Origin: Streptomyces maremycinicus
Lineage (GTDB): Bacteria; Actinomycetota; Actinomycetes; Streptomycetales; Streptomycetaceae
Direction of reading: 5' to 3'
DNA length: 64,000 nt
NCBI RefSeq assembly: GCF_001184025.1
Contig: NZ_BBYG01000022.1
Span: 62,001 to 126,000 of the forward strand
Under the pieces are notes generated by a model. That model was not told the DNA's origin and made no database searches. It worked only from the letters and a program-made list of their open reading frames with translations. This document shows positions 54,204 through 63,159 of the stretch, piece by piece; position 1 is the first letter of the stretch, and every line of letters begins with the position of its first letter. Position numbers and translations under genes: made by a program.

Positions 54204-54247
54204 CCGTTCCGCCACGTTCGGGCCGCGGTGCGCCGAAGGACTCACCC

Positions 54248-55300
54248 TCATGGTCCGGTGAAGCGCTCCGTGTCGCGATATCCGCGCAGCCGGGGTCCGC
54301 GTACAGCGGGCAACCCGACCAGGGTGTCCTGGAAGGCCTCGTGGTGGGGAACCAGCGCGCACCGGGGGTGTGGCGGCAGCGGGTAGTCGTCGCGCAGGAC
54401 GACCTCCGGGAGCACTCCGGTCGCCGGCATCGGCGAGGTCTCGCCCGGGTGGGCGAGATACGCCCACACTCCGCTGTCCACCGGCACCACAGCCCCGTCG
54501 TCCCCTGACGGGCGCCAGGGCGTGCCCGTCAGGGGGTGGCGGGGGACCAGGAGGACGTCGGGTCGGGGCCGGGACGTGCGGATCCCCGGACCGGCCGGCT
54601 CCACGGACCGGGAGCCGGGCCCAGTGGGGAGATACCGGCCGACCGCGTGGCCGAGCAACTCGGCGACAGGGCCGGCGGGGAGGGTCACCGGGCGGTTGTC
54701 GGTGGCTGCCACCAGGTGCGCCATCGCGACTCCGACCGCCGCCTCCCAGCGACGGCTCCACGACCCGTCGGGTTCGACGGGCGGTACGCGGTGCCCGGCC
54801 TGCTTCAGGTCCCCCCAGTCGGGCGGTGAAGCGGTCGGCAGCGCCGAGGGGCGCCGCACGACCGCGTCCGGTTCCAGCCACACCGTCTGCCACAGTCCGC
54901 AGTCGTCCATGCGGATCGCCACGGCCCGCCCGCACCCCTCGCACGCGAGGTTGGGTCCCGCCCGGCCGTCCACGCCTCTGCAGTAGCCTTCGCACTTCTC
55001 GGGGATCAGTGCCATGGACCGGGAGTCGCCGGGGGCGATGACGATCCTGTTCCGCGCGCCGAAGGAGACGGAGTACACGGGCGCGTAGACACCCTGCCGG
55101 GCAGCCGCGTCCTCTCCGACGTCCTCCCACCGCCGCCAGGGCGGTCCGGTGGGCCGGGGGTCGACGGCGTAGGTCGCGGGCTCCATCAACGGAGGATGGA
55201 GTTCCTCCCAACCTCCGTGGTGGGTGTGGACGGGGAGGGCGACCCGGGACACCGGCGCGGTCAGCTCCGTACCGCACCCGGCACACGCGAACACCTCCAC
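54248..55300 (-). CDS. unrecognised protein with N-terminal zinc ribbon
   Basis: 350 residues from GTG 55300, with GAGGGGAG just upstream; the open frame reaches 55450 but lacks coding character there. FACAGCGTELTAPV near the start and CEGYCRGVDGRAGPNLACEGCG (split as CEGYC and LACEGCG) form two CxxC pairs. HTHHGGWEELHPPLM and the C-terminal PHPRCALVPHHEAFQDTLVG recur in Streptomyces proteins of unknown function. Convergent with the sigma gene. Function unknown. Confidence 0.65.
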   Translation of the reverse strand: MEVFACAGCGTELTAPVSRVALPVHTHHGGWEELHPPLMEPATYAVDPRPTGPPWRRWEDVGEDAAARQGVYAPVYSVSFGARNRIVIAPGDSRSMALIPEKCEGYCRGVDGRAGPNLACEGCGRAVAIRMDDCGLWQTVWLEPDAVVRRPSALPTASPPDWGDLKQAGHRVPPVEPDGSWSRRWEAAVGVAMAHLVAATDNRPVTLPAGPVAELLGHAVGRYLPTGPGSRSVEPAGPGIRTSRPRPDVLLVPRHPLTGTPWRPSGDDGAVVPVDSGVWAYLAHPGETSPMPATGVLPEVVLRDDYPLPPHPRCALVPHHEAFQDTLVGLPAVRGPRLRGYRDTERFTGP

Positions 55301-55485
55301 ACAATCTCCCCTCGCCCAGGTTCTCGGGGATTGTGTCCCGCCCGCTGTGAAGGATCCACCGGATTTCGGATCGCCCGGGCGCTGCCGCGAGGGTCGCGTC
55401 CCCGCGCTCACCAGCCCCGCAACCCTCGCCGGCCCGGCCGGTCTCGTCATCCGGTCGGCAAGGTGTTCCGAGGGTTCCCGAAAAG

Positions 55486-56367
55486 TCAGTTCACCAGTAG
55501 GTCGATCACTCCCGTCAGATCCTCCTCGCTGCCGTCCTCGGCCAGGCGGCGGCGCATCAGTTCGAAGTACGGGCTGAGCAGTCGCGGGCTGACACCTTGC
55601 TGTTCGGCGGTGCTCAGTAAGGTCGGCGTGCCTGCCACCTGCATGGCGAGGCCGGAGACGACGCCGTCGGTGTAGTCACCGCTGACCAACTGATCGGCGG
55701 TCCGGTGAACCGCCGGGGCCATCGCGACCAGCCAGTCGGCGAGCAGCGGGGCGAGCGCAGCGGGATCGATGTTCTCCCGGCGGATCAGGGCGAACGCGTG
55801 CGCGGTCCCGGCGAACATCCCGTACATGGCGCTGAGAAGGGCCACGTCGTGCAGGGCCGCGAAGCCCGCGTCCTCGCCCACGTAGGTGGTGCCGGCCGGG
55901 ACGCCCAGGGTGTCCTGGTGCCTACCGAACAGCTCCCGTGAGCCGCTGTAGAAGACGTAACCTCCGGTCTCCGGGACACCGATCATCGGCGGCACGGCCA
56001 TGATCCCGCCGTCCAGGTAGCGGGCGCCTCGCTCACGGGCCCACGCGGCACGGGCGCGGGCCTGGGCGGGGGTGCCGGTGGTCAGATTGACCAGGTCCCG
56101 GCCGGTCAGGTCGGTGCCGGTCAGCACCTCATCGACCGAGGTGTCGTCCAACAGGCAGAGAACGACCAGGGAGTTCGCCGCGACCGCCTCGGCGGCGGTG
56201 TCCGCGACCCGTGCGCCCTCGGCGGCGAGTGCCGCGGCGCGGGCGGGGGTGCGGTTCCAGACGGTGAGCGGGTGGCCGGCGGCGAGCCAGGTGCGGGCCA
56301 GCGCGGTGCCCATCGCGCCGAGGCCCAGCAGCGTGACGGGAGTCTTCTCAACAGGGTTCTGTGTCAT
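55486..56367 (-). CDS. NAD(P)-dependent oxidoreductase (6PGDH / imine reductase-like)
   Basis: 293 residues from ATG 56367 (MTQNPVEKTP). VTLLGLGAMGTALARTWLAA is the dinucleotide-binding motif with GLGAMG, then VWNRTPARAAAL, where the Arg favours NADPH. VNLTTGTPAQARARA and the GDYTDGVVSGLAMQ helices fit the beta-hydroxyacid-dehydrogenase/imine-reductase family. It is not obviously in an operon. The substrate is unknown. Confidence 0.85.
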   Translation of the reverse strand: MTQNPVEKTPVTLLGLGAMGTALARTWLAAGHPLTVWNRTPARAAALAAEGARVADTAAEAVAANSLVVLCLLDDTSVDEVLTGTDLTGRDLVNLTTGTPAQARARAAWARERGARYLDGGIMAVPPMIGVPETGGYVFYSGSRELFGRHQDTLGVPAGTTYVGEDAGFAALHDVALLSAMYGMFAGTAHAFALIRRENIDPAALAPLLADWLVAMAPAVHRTADQLVSGDYTDGVVSGLAMQVAGTPTLLSTAEQQGVSPRLLSPYFELMRRRLAEDGSEEDLTGVIDLLVN

Positions 56368-56565
56368 GGCGATCAGGCTGGTCGCAGGTCCGGAGACGAT
56401 CAAGTACGCACTAATTGGTGGGTGGTTATCCCGGGGTGAGTGAGCACGTCGGAAGGGTAGGAGACGGGCGGCGTCGCGCACCGCGTCTTCTCCTCGCAAA
56501 GTGCTGAGGGTTGAGGGCTGTGGGCTACCGGCTGTGTGCGCGGCGCCCTCAGGAGGGCCGGCCTC

Positions 56566-57570
56566 TCACCGCTCCTCGCGCAGTCGGAGAAGGTACGCGG
56601 CCGTCAGGGCAACGGCGCGGTCCCCGTCATGGGACAGCTCCACGAGGGCGTGGGACGCCGTGGTCCCCGGGATGTCCGCCAGCGCTTGGGTCAGCCGTCC
56701 ACGTGCGGGTGCCTCGGTGGTGTCGAGGGCGAGGCGCTCGACGAGCACGGTCGCGATCTGGTCCGCCGTCGTGGAGTCGCCCGCCAGCTCGCTCAGTGCG
56801 TCGGCCGCGTCGGTGTCGTTCCTTCCCTCCACGATCATGTCGATGAGCGTCGGCACGGCGTCGGCCACTCCACGTGTTCCGAGCGCCAGAGCCGCCTGGC
56901 CGCGGACCACGCCGTCGGGGTTCGCGAGGGCGTCCCGCAACCGCAGGGTGGCCTTGTCGCCGGGCATCTCGGCGAGCGACCGAACGGCGCGTTCGCGCAC
57001 CGCGGCCACCGGCGAGCCGAGACCCTCCGCGAGCAGTGCCGTGCCGCCGTCGCCCGATCGAGCCAGCGCCCATCGAAGGGCGCCGGCGACGTTCGGCTCC
57101 GACTCGCTCAGTGCCGCCTCGACCAGGGCATCCACGGGCACGGGTACCTCGTCGGCCGAGGAGAGGGCCGCGCGCTGGCGCGTGTCGGCGCTCTTCGATC
57201 CGAGTGCCTGGAGGAGCGCGACGACCTGGAGGACGTCCTCCCAGTCGGCGGGTTCCGCGGCGTCGATGCGGCGAAGCCGCGTGAGCAGTTCGGTCTCGGC
57301 CGCGAGGCGTTCGAGCGTCTGGCCGATGAGGTCGTCGACGAGCGCCGAGGGCGTGAAGCCGGGGTCGTCGAGCGCGCGCCCGATCTCGCGGAGCGACAGC
57401 CCCAGCGAACGCAGGCTCTCGATGTGGAAGATCCGCCGGACGTCGTCGCCGCAGTACTCCCGATAACCGGAGCCGGTACGCCCGGAAGGGCGCACCAGGC
57501 CGAGCGACTCGTAATGCCTGAGCATGCGGGCACTGACCCCGGACCGCCGCGCCACCTCACCGATCAACAC
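56566..57570 (-). CDS. MerR family regulator with C-terminal HEAT-like repeats
   Basis: 334 residues from GTG 57570. LIGEVARRSGVSARMLRHYE and SLGLVRPSGRTGSGYREY are the MerR winged helix, followed by the dimer helix. The C-terminal 200 residues are short helical repeats (GTRGVADAVPTLIDMIVEGR, NPDGVVRGQAALALG) of HEAT type, instead of the usual effector pocket. It follows the HEAT-repeat gene by three bases and is probably co-transcribed. The ligand is unknown; protein-protein sensing is plausible. Confidence 0.87.
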   Translation of the reverse strand: MLIGEVARRSGVSARMLRHYESLGLVRPSGRTGSGYREYCGDDVRRIFHIESLRSLGLSLREIGRALDDPGFTPSALVDDLIGQTLERLAAETELLTRLRRIDAAEPADWEDVLQVVALLQALGSKSADTRQRAALSSADEVPVPVDALVEAALSESEPNVAGALRWALARSGDGGTALLAEGLGSPVAAVRERAVRSLAEMPGDKATLRLRDALANPDGVVRGQAALALGTRGVADAVPTLIDMIVEGRNDTDAADALSELAGDSTTADQIATVLVERLALDTTEAPARGRLTQALADIPGTTASHALVELSHDGDRAVALTAAYLLRLREER

Positions 57571-57573
57571 GTT

Positions 57574-58275
57574 CTATCGTCCCTCCTGGCCGGGGCCTCC
57601 GAGGACCAGGACGCGCTTCGCCTCCGCGATCGCGAACTCGAACCCGGTGTCCGGATCGCGCAGGAGACGTTCCGTGGCGAGCGCGTGCGCGCGTACACGC
57701 GGGTCGGCGGCCGTCATCGCGGGACGCAGAGCCGCCAGAACGACTTCACCCAGCGCGACCAGCGCCCGGCTCAGACTCAGCTGAGTCTCCCGCTCACCGC
57801 GCCCGAGCTGTGTCGCCAGGACCGCGGCCAAGTCGGACTCCTCGCCCGGCGGCACGAGCACCACCGCGGCCCGCCACGCGCTCCGCGCCACCTCGTCGTC
57901 GGCGTCGGCCAGAAGCGCCGGTGTGATCGCCGGCCACGCCTGACGGTCCCCGATCTTGGAGAGCGAGTGCAGCGCCTGGCTCCGGGCCTGGGCACGCTCC
58001 GAGCGGGTTTCGCGCAGCAGTGCGGGGAGCGTCACGGAGACCGGATGGCGGCCGAGCGCCCAGGTCAGCATGTCGCGGACGAAGAACTCGGGCTCGATCG
58101 CGCAGCGCTCGACGAGCTTGTCGACAAAGCGAGAATCCGGCGTCGTGCCGATCATGAGGGCCGCCCGCAGCCGCACGGACGAACGGCCGTCCTCCAGTGC
58201 CTGGAGCACTCGTTGCGCATCCGCACCCGCAGCCCCAGCCGCAGCCGCAGCCGTGCCCTGTCTCGTCATGGTCAT
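57574..58275 (-). CDS. HEAT-repeat protein
   Basis: 233 residues from ATG 58275 after GGAGGTGG. Repeats such as LQALEDGRSSVRLRAALMIG, RDMLTWALGRHPVSVTLPAL and DADDEVARSAWRAAVVLV are HEAT/PBS-lyase-type helical pairs. First gene of a two-gene unit with the MerR-HEAT regulator. It probably mediates protein interactions; no enzyme motif. Confidence 0.82.
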   Translation of the reverse strand: MTMTRQGTAAAAAGAAGADAQRVLQALEDGRSSVRLRAALMIGTTPDSRFVDKLVERCAIEPEFFVRDMLTWALGRHPVSVTLPALLRETRSERAQARSQALHSLSKIGDRQAWPAITPALLADADDEVARSAWRAAVVLVPPGEESDLAAVLATQLGRGERETQLSLSRALVALGEVVLAALRPAMTAADPRVRAHALATERLLRDPDTGFEFAIAEAKRVLVLGGPGQEGR

Positions 58276-58475
58276 CGGGACCACCTCCTCGGCCAGCAGT
58301 GAAGGCCTTGTCACCGTGTCAAGGTCAAGCGGGGCATCTCGTCGCGCGGTGGACGCCGCGGGCGGCCTTTGGCCCCCGTCCGGATTTCCGGGACCCGGGC
58401 CGATCGCGTGGAGGAGGCGGAATACCGGCGCTCCCCGCGTGGTTCCCCGCCGTTGTCGATCAACCAGGAGGCCCC

Positions 58476-59465
58476 ATGCCCACGATCCTTCGTCCCCGTG
58501 CGCTGCGTTCCGGCGATCTCGTGGTCGTCACCGCGCCCTCGGGCCCGCTCGAGCCCGGTGAGGAGCCGCTGCTCGCCCGCGGTGTGGCGATATTGGAGCG
58601 GATGGGGTTCCGCGTGCGGGTCAGCCCGATGGTCGACCCCGCGCGAAGGCGCTGGTGGGCGGCGGGCGCTCCGGCGGAGCAGGCCGCCGAACTCAACACG
58701 CTGCTCCGGGATCCGGAGGTACGGGCCGTCGTCGCGCATACCGGTGGTCAGGCGACCATCGGCTATCTCGATCTGATCGACCTCGACGCGATCCGGGCCG
58801 ACCCGAAGCCGATCATCGGCTACAGCGACATCTCGCTGCTGAACATGGCGCTGCACGCCAAGACCGGTCTCGTCGGCTTCCATGCCGACCTCGTCACCCA
58901 TGGTTTCGGCAGCGATTGGTACACGTTGGGCGATGAGCGCCGTCGGTCCGAACTCGTCGATCTCTACGCGCGTGTGCTGACCGAGGCCGAGGCGCCGGGC
59001 GTGCTGCCGGCCGGGGGGACGTGGGAGACCTGGCGGCCGGGCCGTGTGCAGGGACCGCTGGTCGGCGGCTTGCTGAACCGCCTGGTCCAGTTGCAGGGGA
59101 CACCCTTCGCGCTGGCCGCCGAGCGCTTCGACGGCGCCGTCCTGTTCTGGGAGGAGCTCCAGCGACCGGTTACGCGGATCTGGTGCGATCTGCACACCTT
59201 GCGGCTGTCCGGTGTGCTGGACCGGATCGCGGGCATGGTGGTCGGCATCCCGAGCGAGGTCGCGCCCTATGAAGGCGGCGGGGACACGGTCGGTCTGCGC
59301 GAGGTCGTGCTCGACGTGCTGGGGCAGCGCGAGATCCCCGTCCTCGCCCAGGTCGACTTCGGTCACACCTCGCCGAACCTGCCGCTGCCCCTCGGCGTCC
59401 GTGCGGACGTGGACGCCGACAACCGGACCCTGTCCCTGCTCGACCCGGCGGTCGCGGAACGCTGA
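58476..59465 (+). CDS. LD-carboxypeptidase (peptidase S66, MccF-like)
   Basis: 329 residues from ATG 58476, ten bases after AGGAGG. LRSGDLVVVTAPSGPLEPGE, RAVVAHTGGQATIGYLDLID and KPIIGYSDISLLNMALHA, the last holding the nucleophile-region GYSD, then GGLLNRLVQLQGTPF and WEELQRPVTR, reproduce the S66 fold with Ser-Glu-His catalysis. Such enzymes cut the L,D bond in muropeptides or inactivate microcin-C-like conjugates. Cytoplasmic; single gene. Confidence 0.9.
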   Translation: MPTILRPRALRSGDLVVVTAPSGPLEPGEEPLLARGVAILERMGFRVRVSPMVDPARRRWWAAGAPAEQAAELNTLLRDPEVRAVVAHTGGQATIGYLDLIDLDAIRADPKPIIGYSDISLLNMALHAKTGLVGFHADLVTHGFGSDWYTLGDERRRSELVDLYARVLTEAEAPGVLPAGGTWETWRPGRVQGPLVGGLLNRLVQLQGTPFALAAERFDGAVLFWEELQRPVTRIWCDLHTLRLSGVLDRIAGMVVGIPSEVAPYEGGGDTVGLREVVLDVLGQREIPVLAQVDFGHTSPNLPLPLGVRADVDADNRTLSLLDPAVAER

Positions 59466-59548
59466 GTTCTGTCGGCTCCCGGCCGGGTGCCGCACCCTGC
59501 GCAGGACGCCCTGGCTCCCCACTCGCATGCGGTCTCGGCCGGTGGGGC

Positions 59549-60001
59549 TCAGGCGAGGGCGGTGACCAACAGGGTGAAGGCGGCGATGATGACCGCGACG
59601 CGGACGTAGTGGAAACGGTCCCAGCGGTTCATCTGCTGCCTCCAGTCGGCCGGGAGTCCATCGGCGGTCGCGGTCCACGTCTTGACCCGGTTGTTGATCG
59701 GGACGAGCAGCAGGATCGACATGACCACGCTGACGATGAGCAGCGCGGCGGCGGTGACGACGAGGCCGGTGCCGTGGTCGTGCCGTCCGACGACGGCCCA
59801 GGCCGCGGCGAGGACGAGCGAGCCGACGTACCAGAACGGCATCACTGCGCCGAGCAGTCGGGCTCCGTGGGTGCGGCCCCGCAGTCCGTTGTCGCCGGGG
59901 AGGCCGCTGAGGATCGGGTTGACGAAGAAGGCGACGGAGAACTCCACCCCGACCATCACGCCCACGGCGACGGTGGTGAGGACCTCCAGTGCGTTGAGCA
60001 T
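59549..60001 (-). CDS. DUF1772 family membrane protein
   Basis: 150 residues with four membrane helices: LEVLTTVAVGVMVGVEFSV, VMPFWYVGSLVLAAAWAVV, LVVTAAALLIVSVVMSILLL and VRVAVIIAAFTLLVTALA. PINNRVKTW and WDRFHYVR are typical of DUF1772 (anthrone-oxygenase-like) proteins. Divergent from a TetR-type gene, with two identical palindromes between, so almost surely that regulator's target. Confidence 0.85.
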   Translation of the reverse strand: MLNALEVLTTVAVGVMVGVEFSVAFFVNPILSGLPGDNGLRGRTHGARLLGAVMPFWYVGSLVLAAAWAVVGRHDHGTGLVVTAAALLIVSVVMSILLLVPINNRVKTWTATADGLPADWRQQMNRWDRFHYVRVAVIIAAFTLLVTALA

Positions 60002-60023
60002 GGTGACCGACTCCCTTTGAGAT

Positions 60024-60087
60024 CTAGCGGTGCTAGGTGATGGGTCAACGCTAGCGCTGCTGCCGCTCGATTGTCTAGCGGTGCTAG
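60024..60087. promoter_or_regulatory. two identical operators for the TetR-type regulator
   Basis: CTAGCGGTGCTAG, a palindrome with GGT centre, occurs at 60024-60036 and 60075-60087, exactly 51 bases apart. A related half site, GCTAGCGC, lies between. The sites flank the promoter region of both divergent genes. Confidence 0.8.
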
Positions 60088-60096
60088 GATCGGGTC

Positions 60097-60675
60097 ATGT
60101 CGGTACAGGAACGCAAGGAGCGCGAGCGGGCGGACCGCGAGCGCCTCATCGTGGCCACGGCCCGCGAACTCGCGGAGCAGCAGGGCTGGGACGCGGTCAC
60201 CACGCGCCGGCTCGCCGAGCGCATCGAATACAGCCAGCCCGTGCTCTACAGCCATTTCCGCGGCAAGCGCGAGATCATCGGCGCCGTCGCGCTCGAGGGC
60301 GCCGCCGAGATGGCCGCGGCGCTGCGAGGCGCGGCCGGCGCCGCGGACGGACCGCGCGCCCGGGTCACCGCCCTGGCCCGCGCGTACCTCGACTTCGCCG
60401 AGCGCAACCCGGCGGTCTACGACGCCTTGTTCCAGCTCGACGGCGGCCTGGCGTTCGCCGAGGAGGACACCCCGGAGCCGTTGAAGGACGCCTTCGACGC
60501 CCTGCTGGAGAGCCTCGGCGAGGTGGCCGGGGACGATGTGGGGCCGGCGCTGTTCACCGAGGTGTTCTGGGCGGCCCTGCACGGACTGGCGACCCTGACC
60601 CGGGCCGGGCGACTGCCACCGGGGGACACCGGGCGCAGGGTGCGACTGCTGGTGGACCGGCTGGCCGTGGCCTGA
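60097..60675 (+). CDS. TetR family transcriptional regulator
   Basis: 192 residues. The HTH is VTTRRLAERIEYSQPVLYSHF, preceded by LIVATARELAEQQGWDAV (typical TetR helix 1). The C-terminal half has AYLDFAERNPAVYDALFQL, as in the TetR_C group that controls small membrane or oxidoreductase genes. It begins nine bases after the second operator and should autoregulate and repress the DUF1772 gene. Confidence 0.9.
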   Translation: MSVQERKERERADRERLIVATARELAEQQGWDAVTTRRLAERIEYSQPVLYSHFRGKREIIGAVALEGAAEMAAALRGAAGAADGPRARVTALARAYLDFAERNPAVYDALFQLDGGLAFAEEDTPEPLKDAFDALLESLGEVAGDDVGPALFTEVFWAALHGLATLTRAGRLPPGDTGRRVRLLVDRLAVA

Positions 60676-60924
60676 TCACCGGCCGCGTGTCGTCGCTCGA
60701 ACGGCTGATGCGAACCCGCGCTTCACCGCGCGGGCGCCGTCGGACCGCTCTCGGTGGAGCCTTTGCCCGCCGTCCGGGGCGCATCCGTACCGCAACCGGC
60801 GGTGATGATCGTCCCCGGACGCCACCGGGCCACCCGGCCGCCTTCGGCGCGAGAGCCCCGGGACGGCGGTCTCGTCCGCCGTGTCCGGGATGCGGGGGTC
60901 GCGGGGAGCACCGAAAGTGGCCCC

Positions 60925-61215
60925 ATGGCGATCGTCGTGCTGCGCGAGCTGCGCAAGGAACTCTCCACCGACTTCGGCGCGGGCGATGCGGAATCGCGCA
61001 TCGCGGCGGTACACGCGGCAACGGCCGAACCGGACGCCCTCGGCGATGTGGGCGACCGGACGTTCTGCGGCAAGCCGACCCTGGACATGGAGCGGGTGGA
61101 CTACCAGCCCCCGGAGTCCGGTGAGTCCTGGCTGCCGCCTGCCATGGCGCCCTGGGAGTGCTCCAGTTGCACGGACGCGCTGAGGTCACCCCGGCCCCCC
61201 GGAGCCGACGCCTGA
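60925..61215 (+). CDS. unrecognised small Streptomyces protein with CxxC
   Basis: 96 residues from ATG 60925; the frame extends upstream without coding character. LRELRKELSTDFGAGDAES, RTFCGKPTLDMERVDYQP and PWECSSCTDALRSPRPPG are distinct. The late CSSC pair, with Cys in RTFCG, may bind a metal. No assigned function. Confidence 0.55.
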   Translation: MAIVVLRELRKELSTDFGAGDAESRIAAVHAATAEPDALGDVGDRTFCGKPTLDMERVDYQPPESGESWLPPAMAPWECSSCTDALRSPRPPGADA

Positions 61216-61376
61216 GGGAGCGCGCTCGCACGATCACCGTCAGGCGGCGAGACGAGTGGCGGCCTGAGCAGCGCAGTCACCGAGGGAGGCCGGCTCGGGG
61301 CGACGGCCACGAGGTCGGCCGGGGCCGCACCTTCGGCCCTTTCTTCGTCGTCGCCACGGCGACGTGCCACCCGGCC

Positions 61377-62243
61377 TCAGCCCTTGCCGAAGATCCCCGC
61401 GGGGAACGCGCCCGCCGCTCTCAAGGTTCGGGAGAAACCGCCGGCCAGTTCGGTCAGACGGGTGGTGGCGGCCGGGCCGAGATGGTCGTAGGGGGCGGCG
61501 TCGAGGCGGTCGGTGAGTGCCTCGGCCTCGCCGCGCAGGCTCGCGCCCGCCTGCGTGAGGTCCCCCGCCTCGTCCAGCAGACCGCGCTCGCGCAACCGGG
61601 TCCGGGCGTCCTCCCACTGCTGTGCGGACCACCCGCGGGTCCGCATGAACAGCGCCGAAGTCGGCGCCGTGCCGGTGGCGTTGTGCAGGACCAGCGCCTC
61701 GATGCCGGACAGACCGGCGATCGCGAGGGCGGCGAGGTGACCGTCGCCCCGGTGCTCGCGCAGCAGCGTCGCGGCGTGCCACAGGGCCAGGTGCGGCTCC
61801 TCGGGCACCGGGAGGCCGGCGTGCGCTGCGTACAGGGGGCGCGCCTCGCGGTGGCAGGCCTCGGTGGCGCGCAGTGCCAGCCCGGCGGCCTCGGCCATCT
61901 CCTTCGACGCGAGGACTTCCTGTCCGAGCAGTCGCCGCAGCATCCCGTGCACGCCGCGCAGGAGCGCCGCGAGCACCGCCTCCGGCGTGGTGACCGCCCA
62001 CGCGGCGGGGATGTACCGCCGCACATGCTCGTGGTTGAAGTTGTAGAAGGTCGCCGTGACCGTGCCCGCGCCGACCGCGCCGAGCGGGGCGGCGCGGCCC
62101 GCGTAGTAGGACATGGGCCCTCGTTCGAGTCCGAGCGCCGCGAGTTCGTCCTGCCGCTCCGGTGCGAAGTACATGGCTGAGTGCAGGGGGCTGACGGAGT
62201 GGTGGCAGTGGCGGCCCGGGCTCGCCTCGAAGGAAGTGGTCAT
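61377..62243 (-). CDS. SCO6745 family protein
   Basis: 288 residues from ATG 62243. HSVSPLHSAMYFAPER, GRAAPLGAVGAGTVTATFYN and FNHEHVRRYIPAAW mark the N-terminus, LRERGLLDEAGDLTQAG and YDHLGPAATTRLTELAG the winged-helix-like C-terminus. This matches the actinobacterial SCO6745 family, whose biochemical role is not established. It lies 57 bases downstream of the GntR-type gene on the same strand. Confidence 0.8.
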   Translation of the reverse strand: MTTSFEASPGRHCHHSVSPLHSAMYFAPERQDELAALGLERGPMSYYAGRAAPLGAVGAGTVTATFYNFNHEHVRRYIPAAWAVTTPEAVLAALLRGVHGMLRRLLGQEVLASKEMAEAAGLALRATEACHREARPLYAAHAGLPVPEEPHLALWHAATLLREHRGDGHLAALAIAGLSGIEALVLHNATGTAPTSALFMRTRGWSAQQWEDARTRLRERGLLDEAGDLTQAGASLRGEAEALTDRLDAAPYDHLGPAATTRLTELAGGFSRTLRAAGAFPAGIFGKG

Positions 62244-62300
62244 GCGGTGGCTCCGATGTGGCTGATCAGGTGTGGTCGTGCGCACGGCGGACGGCGCGCA

Positions 62301-63047
62301 TCAGGCACTGTCCGGTTGGGGGGCCGGTGCCGGTGCCGGTGAGGGTGCGGCTGCGGGTTCGGGGTGGGGGTCGCCGGTCAATCCGGCCGCGGTCTGGGTG
62401 AGGTGCTGGGTCAGGACCTCGGCCGCGGTGTCCGCGTCGCGGGCGAGCGCGGCCTCTTCCAGCCGGCGGTGTTCCAGGACGCCGTCCCGGCCGGGGTTGC
62501 GGTGTGCGGACCAGCGGCGGGCCAGCTCGCTCGCCGTCCACATCCGGTCGAAGGTCTCCAGCAGGACGAGGTTGCCGCATCCCTCCAGCAGGGTGCGGTG
62601 GAAGACCCGGTGGGCTTCCGCCCACGCGCCGCTGTAGTGCTCGCCCTCCTCGGGTACGTACGCCGGGGTACGGCTCAGTCGGTGGTGCGCGGCTCGTACG
62701 CGGGCCTCCCAGTCGACGTCGCCGCGCTCGACGGACATGCGCAGCATGGCCGGTTCGAGGGTTCGGCGCGCCTCCGCGATCTCCTGCCAGCGCCGGTCGG
62801 AGTAGGCCGGGACGGCGAAGCCGCGGTTGGGCAGCCGGTCGGCGAGGCCCTCGCCGACCACCCGCACGAGCGCCTCGCGCACGACGGCCAGGCTCACGCC
62901 CTGCTCTCGGGCGAGGTCCTGGGGCTTGAGGGCGTCGCCGGGGGCGTGATCCCCGCGCATGATCGCGTCCCGCAGGTGTGCGTAGACCTGCTCGGACAGC
63001 ATCCGCTTACCCGGAGAGGCCGAGGCATGGTTCGTCTGGTCGTCCAT
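62301..63047 (-). CDS. GntR family regulator (FadR subgroup)
   Basis: 248 residues. MLSEQVYAHLRDAIMRGDHA, DLAREQGVSLAVVREALVRV and EGLADRLPNRGFAV form the GntR winged helix. The remainder is the all-helical FCD ligand domain with RRTLEPAMLRM and HRVFHRTLLEGCGN. The Pro/Ala-rich end is unstructured. It probably controls its own promoter and the divergent PEBP gene through the palindrome between them, and may be co-transcribed with the SCO6745-type gene. Confidence 0.9.
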   Translation of the reverse strand: MDDQTNHASASPGKRMLSEQVYAHLRDAIMRGDHAPGDALKPQDLAREQGVSLAVVREALVRVVGEGLADRLPNRGFAVPAYSDRRWQEIAEARRTLEPAMLRMSVERGDVDWEARVRAAHHRLSRTPAYVPEEGEHYSGAWAEAHRVFHRTLLEGCGNLVLLETFDRMWTASELARRWSAHRNPGRDGVLEHRRLEEAALARDADTAAEVLTQHLTQTAAGLTGDPHPEPAAAPSPAPAPAPQPDSA

Positions 63048-63071
63048 GCCTACACAATAGACGATCGGATG

Positions 63072-63085
63072 AATAATCGATTATT
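63072..63085. promoter_or_regulatory. palindromic operator candidate for the GntR-type regulator
   Basis: AATAATCGATTATT is a perfect 14-bp palindrome and the most AT-rich spot in this part of the window, 25 bases upstream of the regulator start and 75 bases before the PEBP gene. Confidence 0.7.
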
Positions 63086-63159
63086 AGTGTTATCGTCGAT
63101 CTGGGCCGCATGCCGCCACCTGGTGCCACGACCCACACGCCGCAATCCGAAAGGACGCC

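Noticed and set aside
58311..59678. Minus-strand frame of about 455 codons
   Set aside because: Shadow of the LD-carboxypeptidase gene, which carries clear S66 motifs and a good ribosome site.
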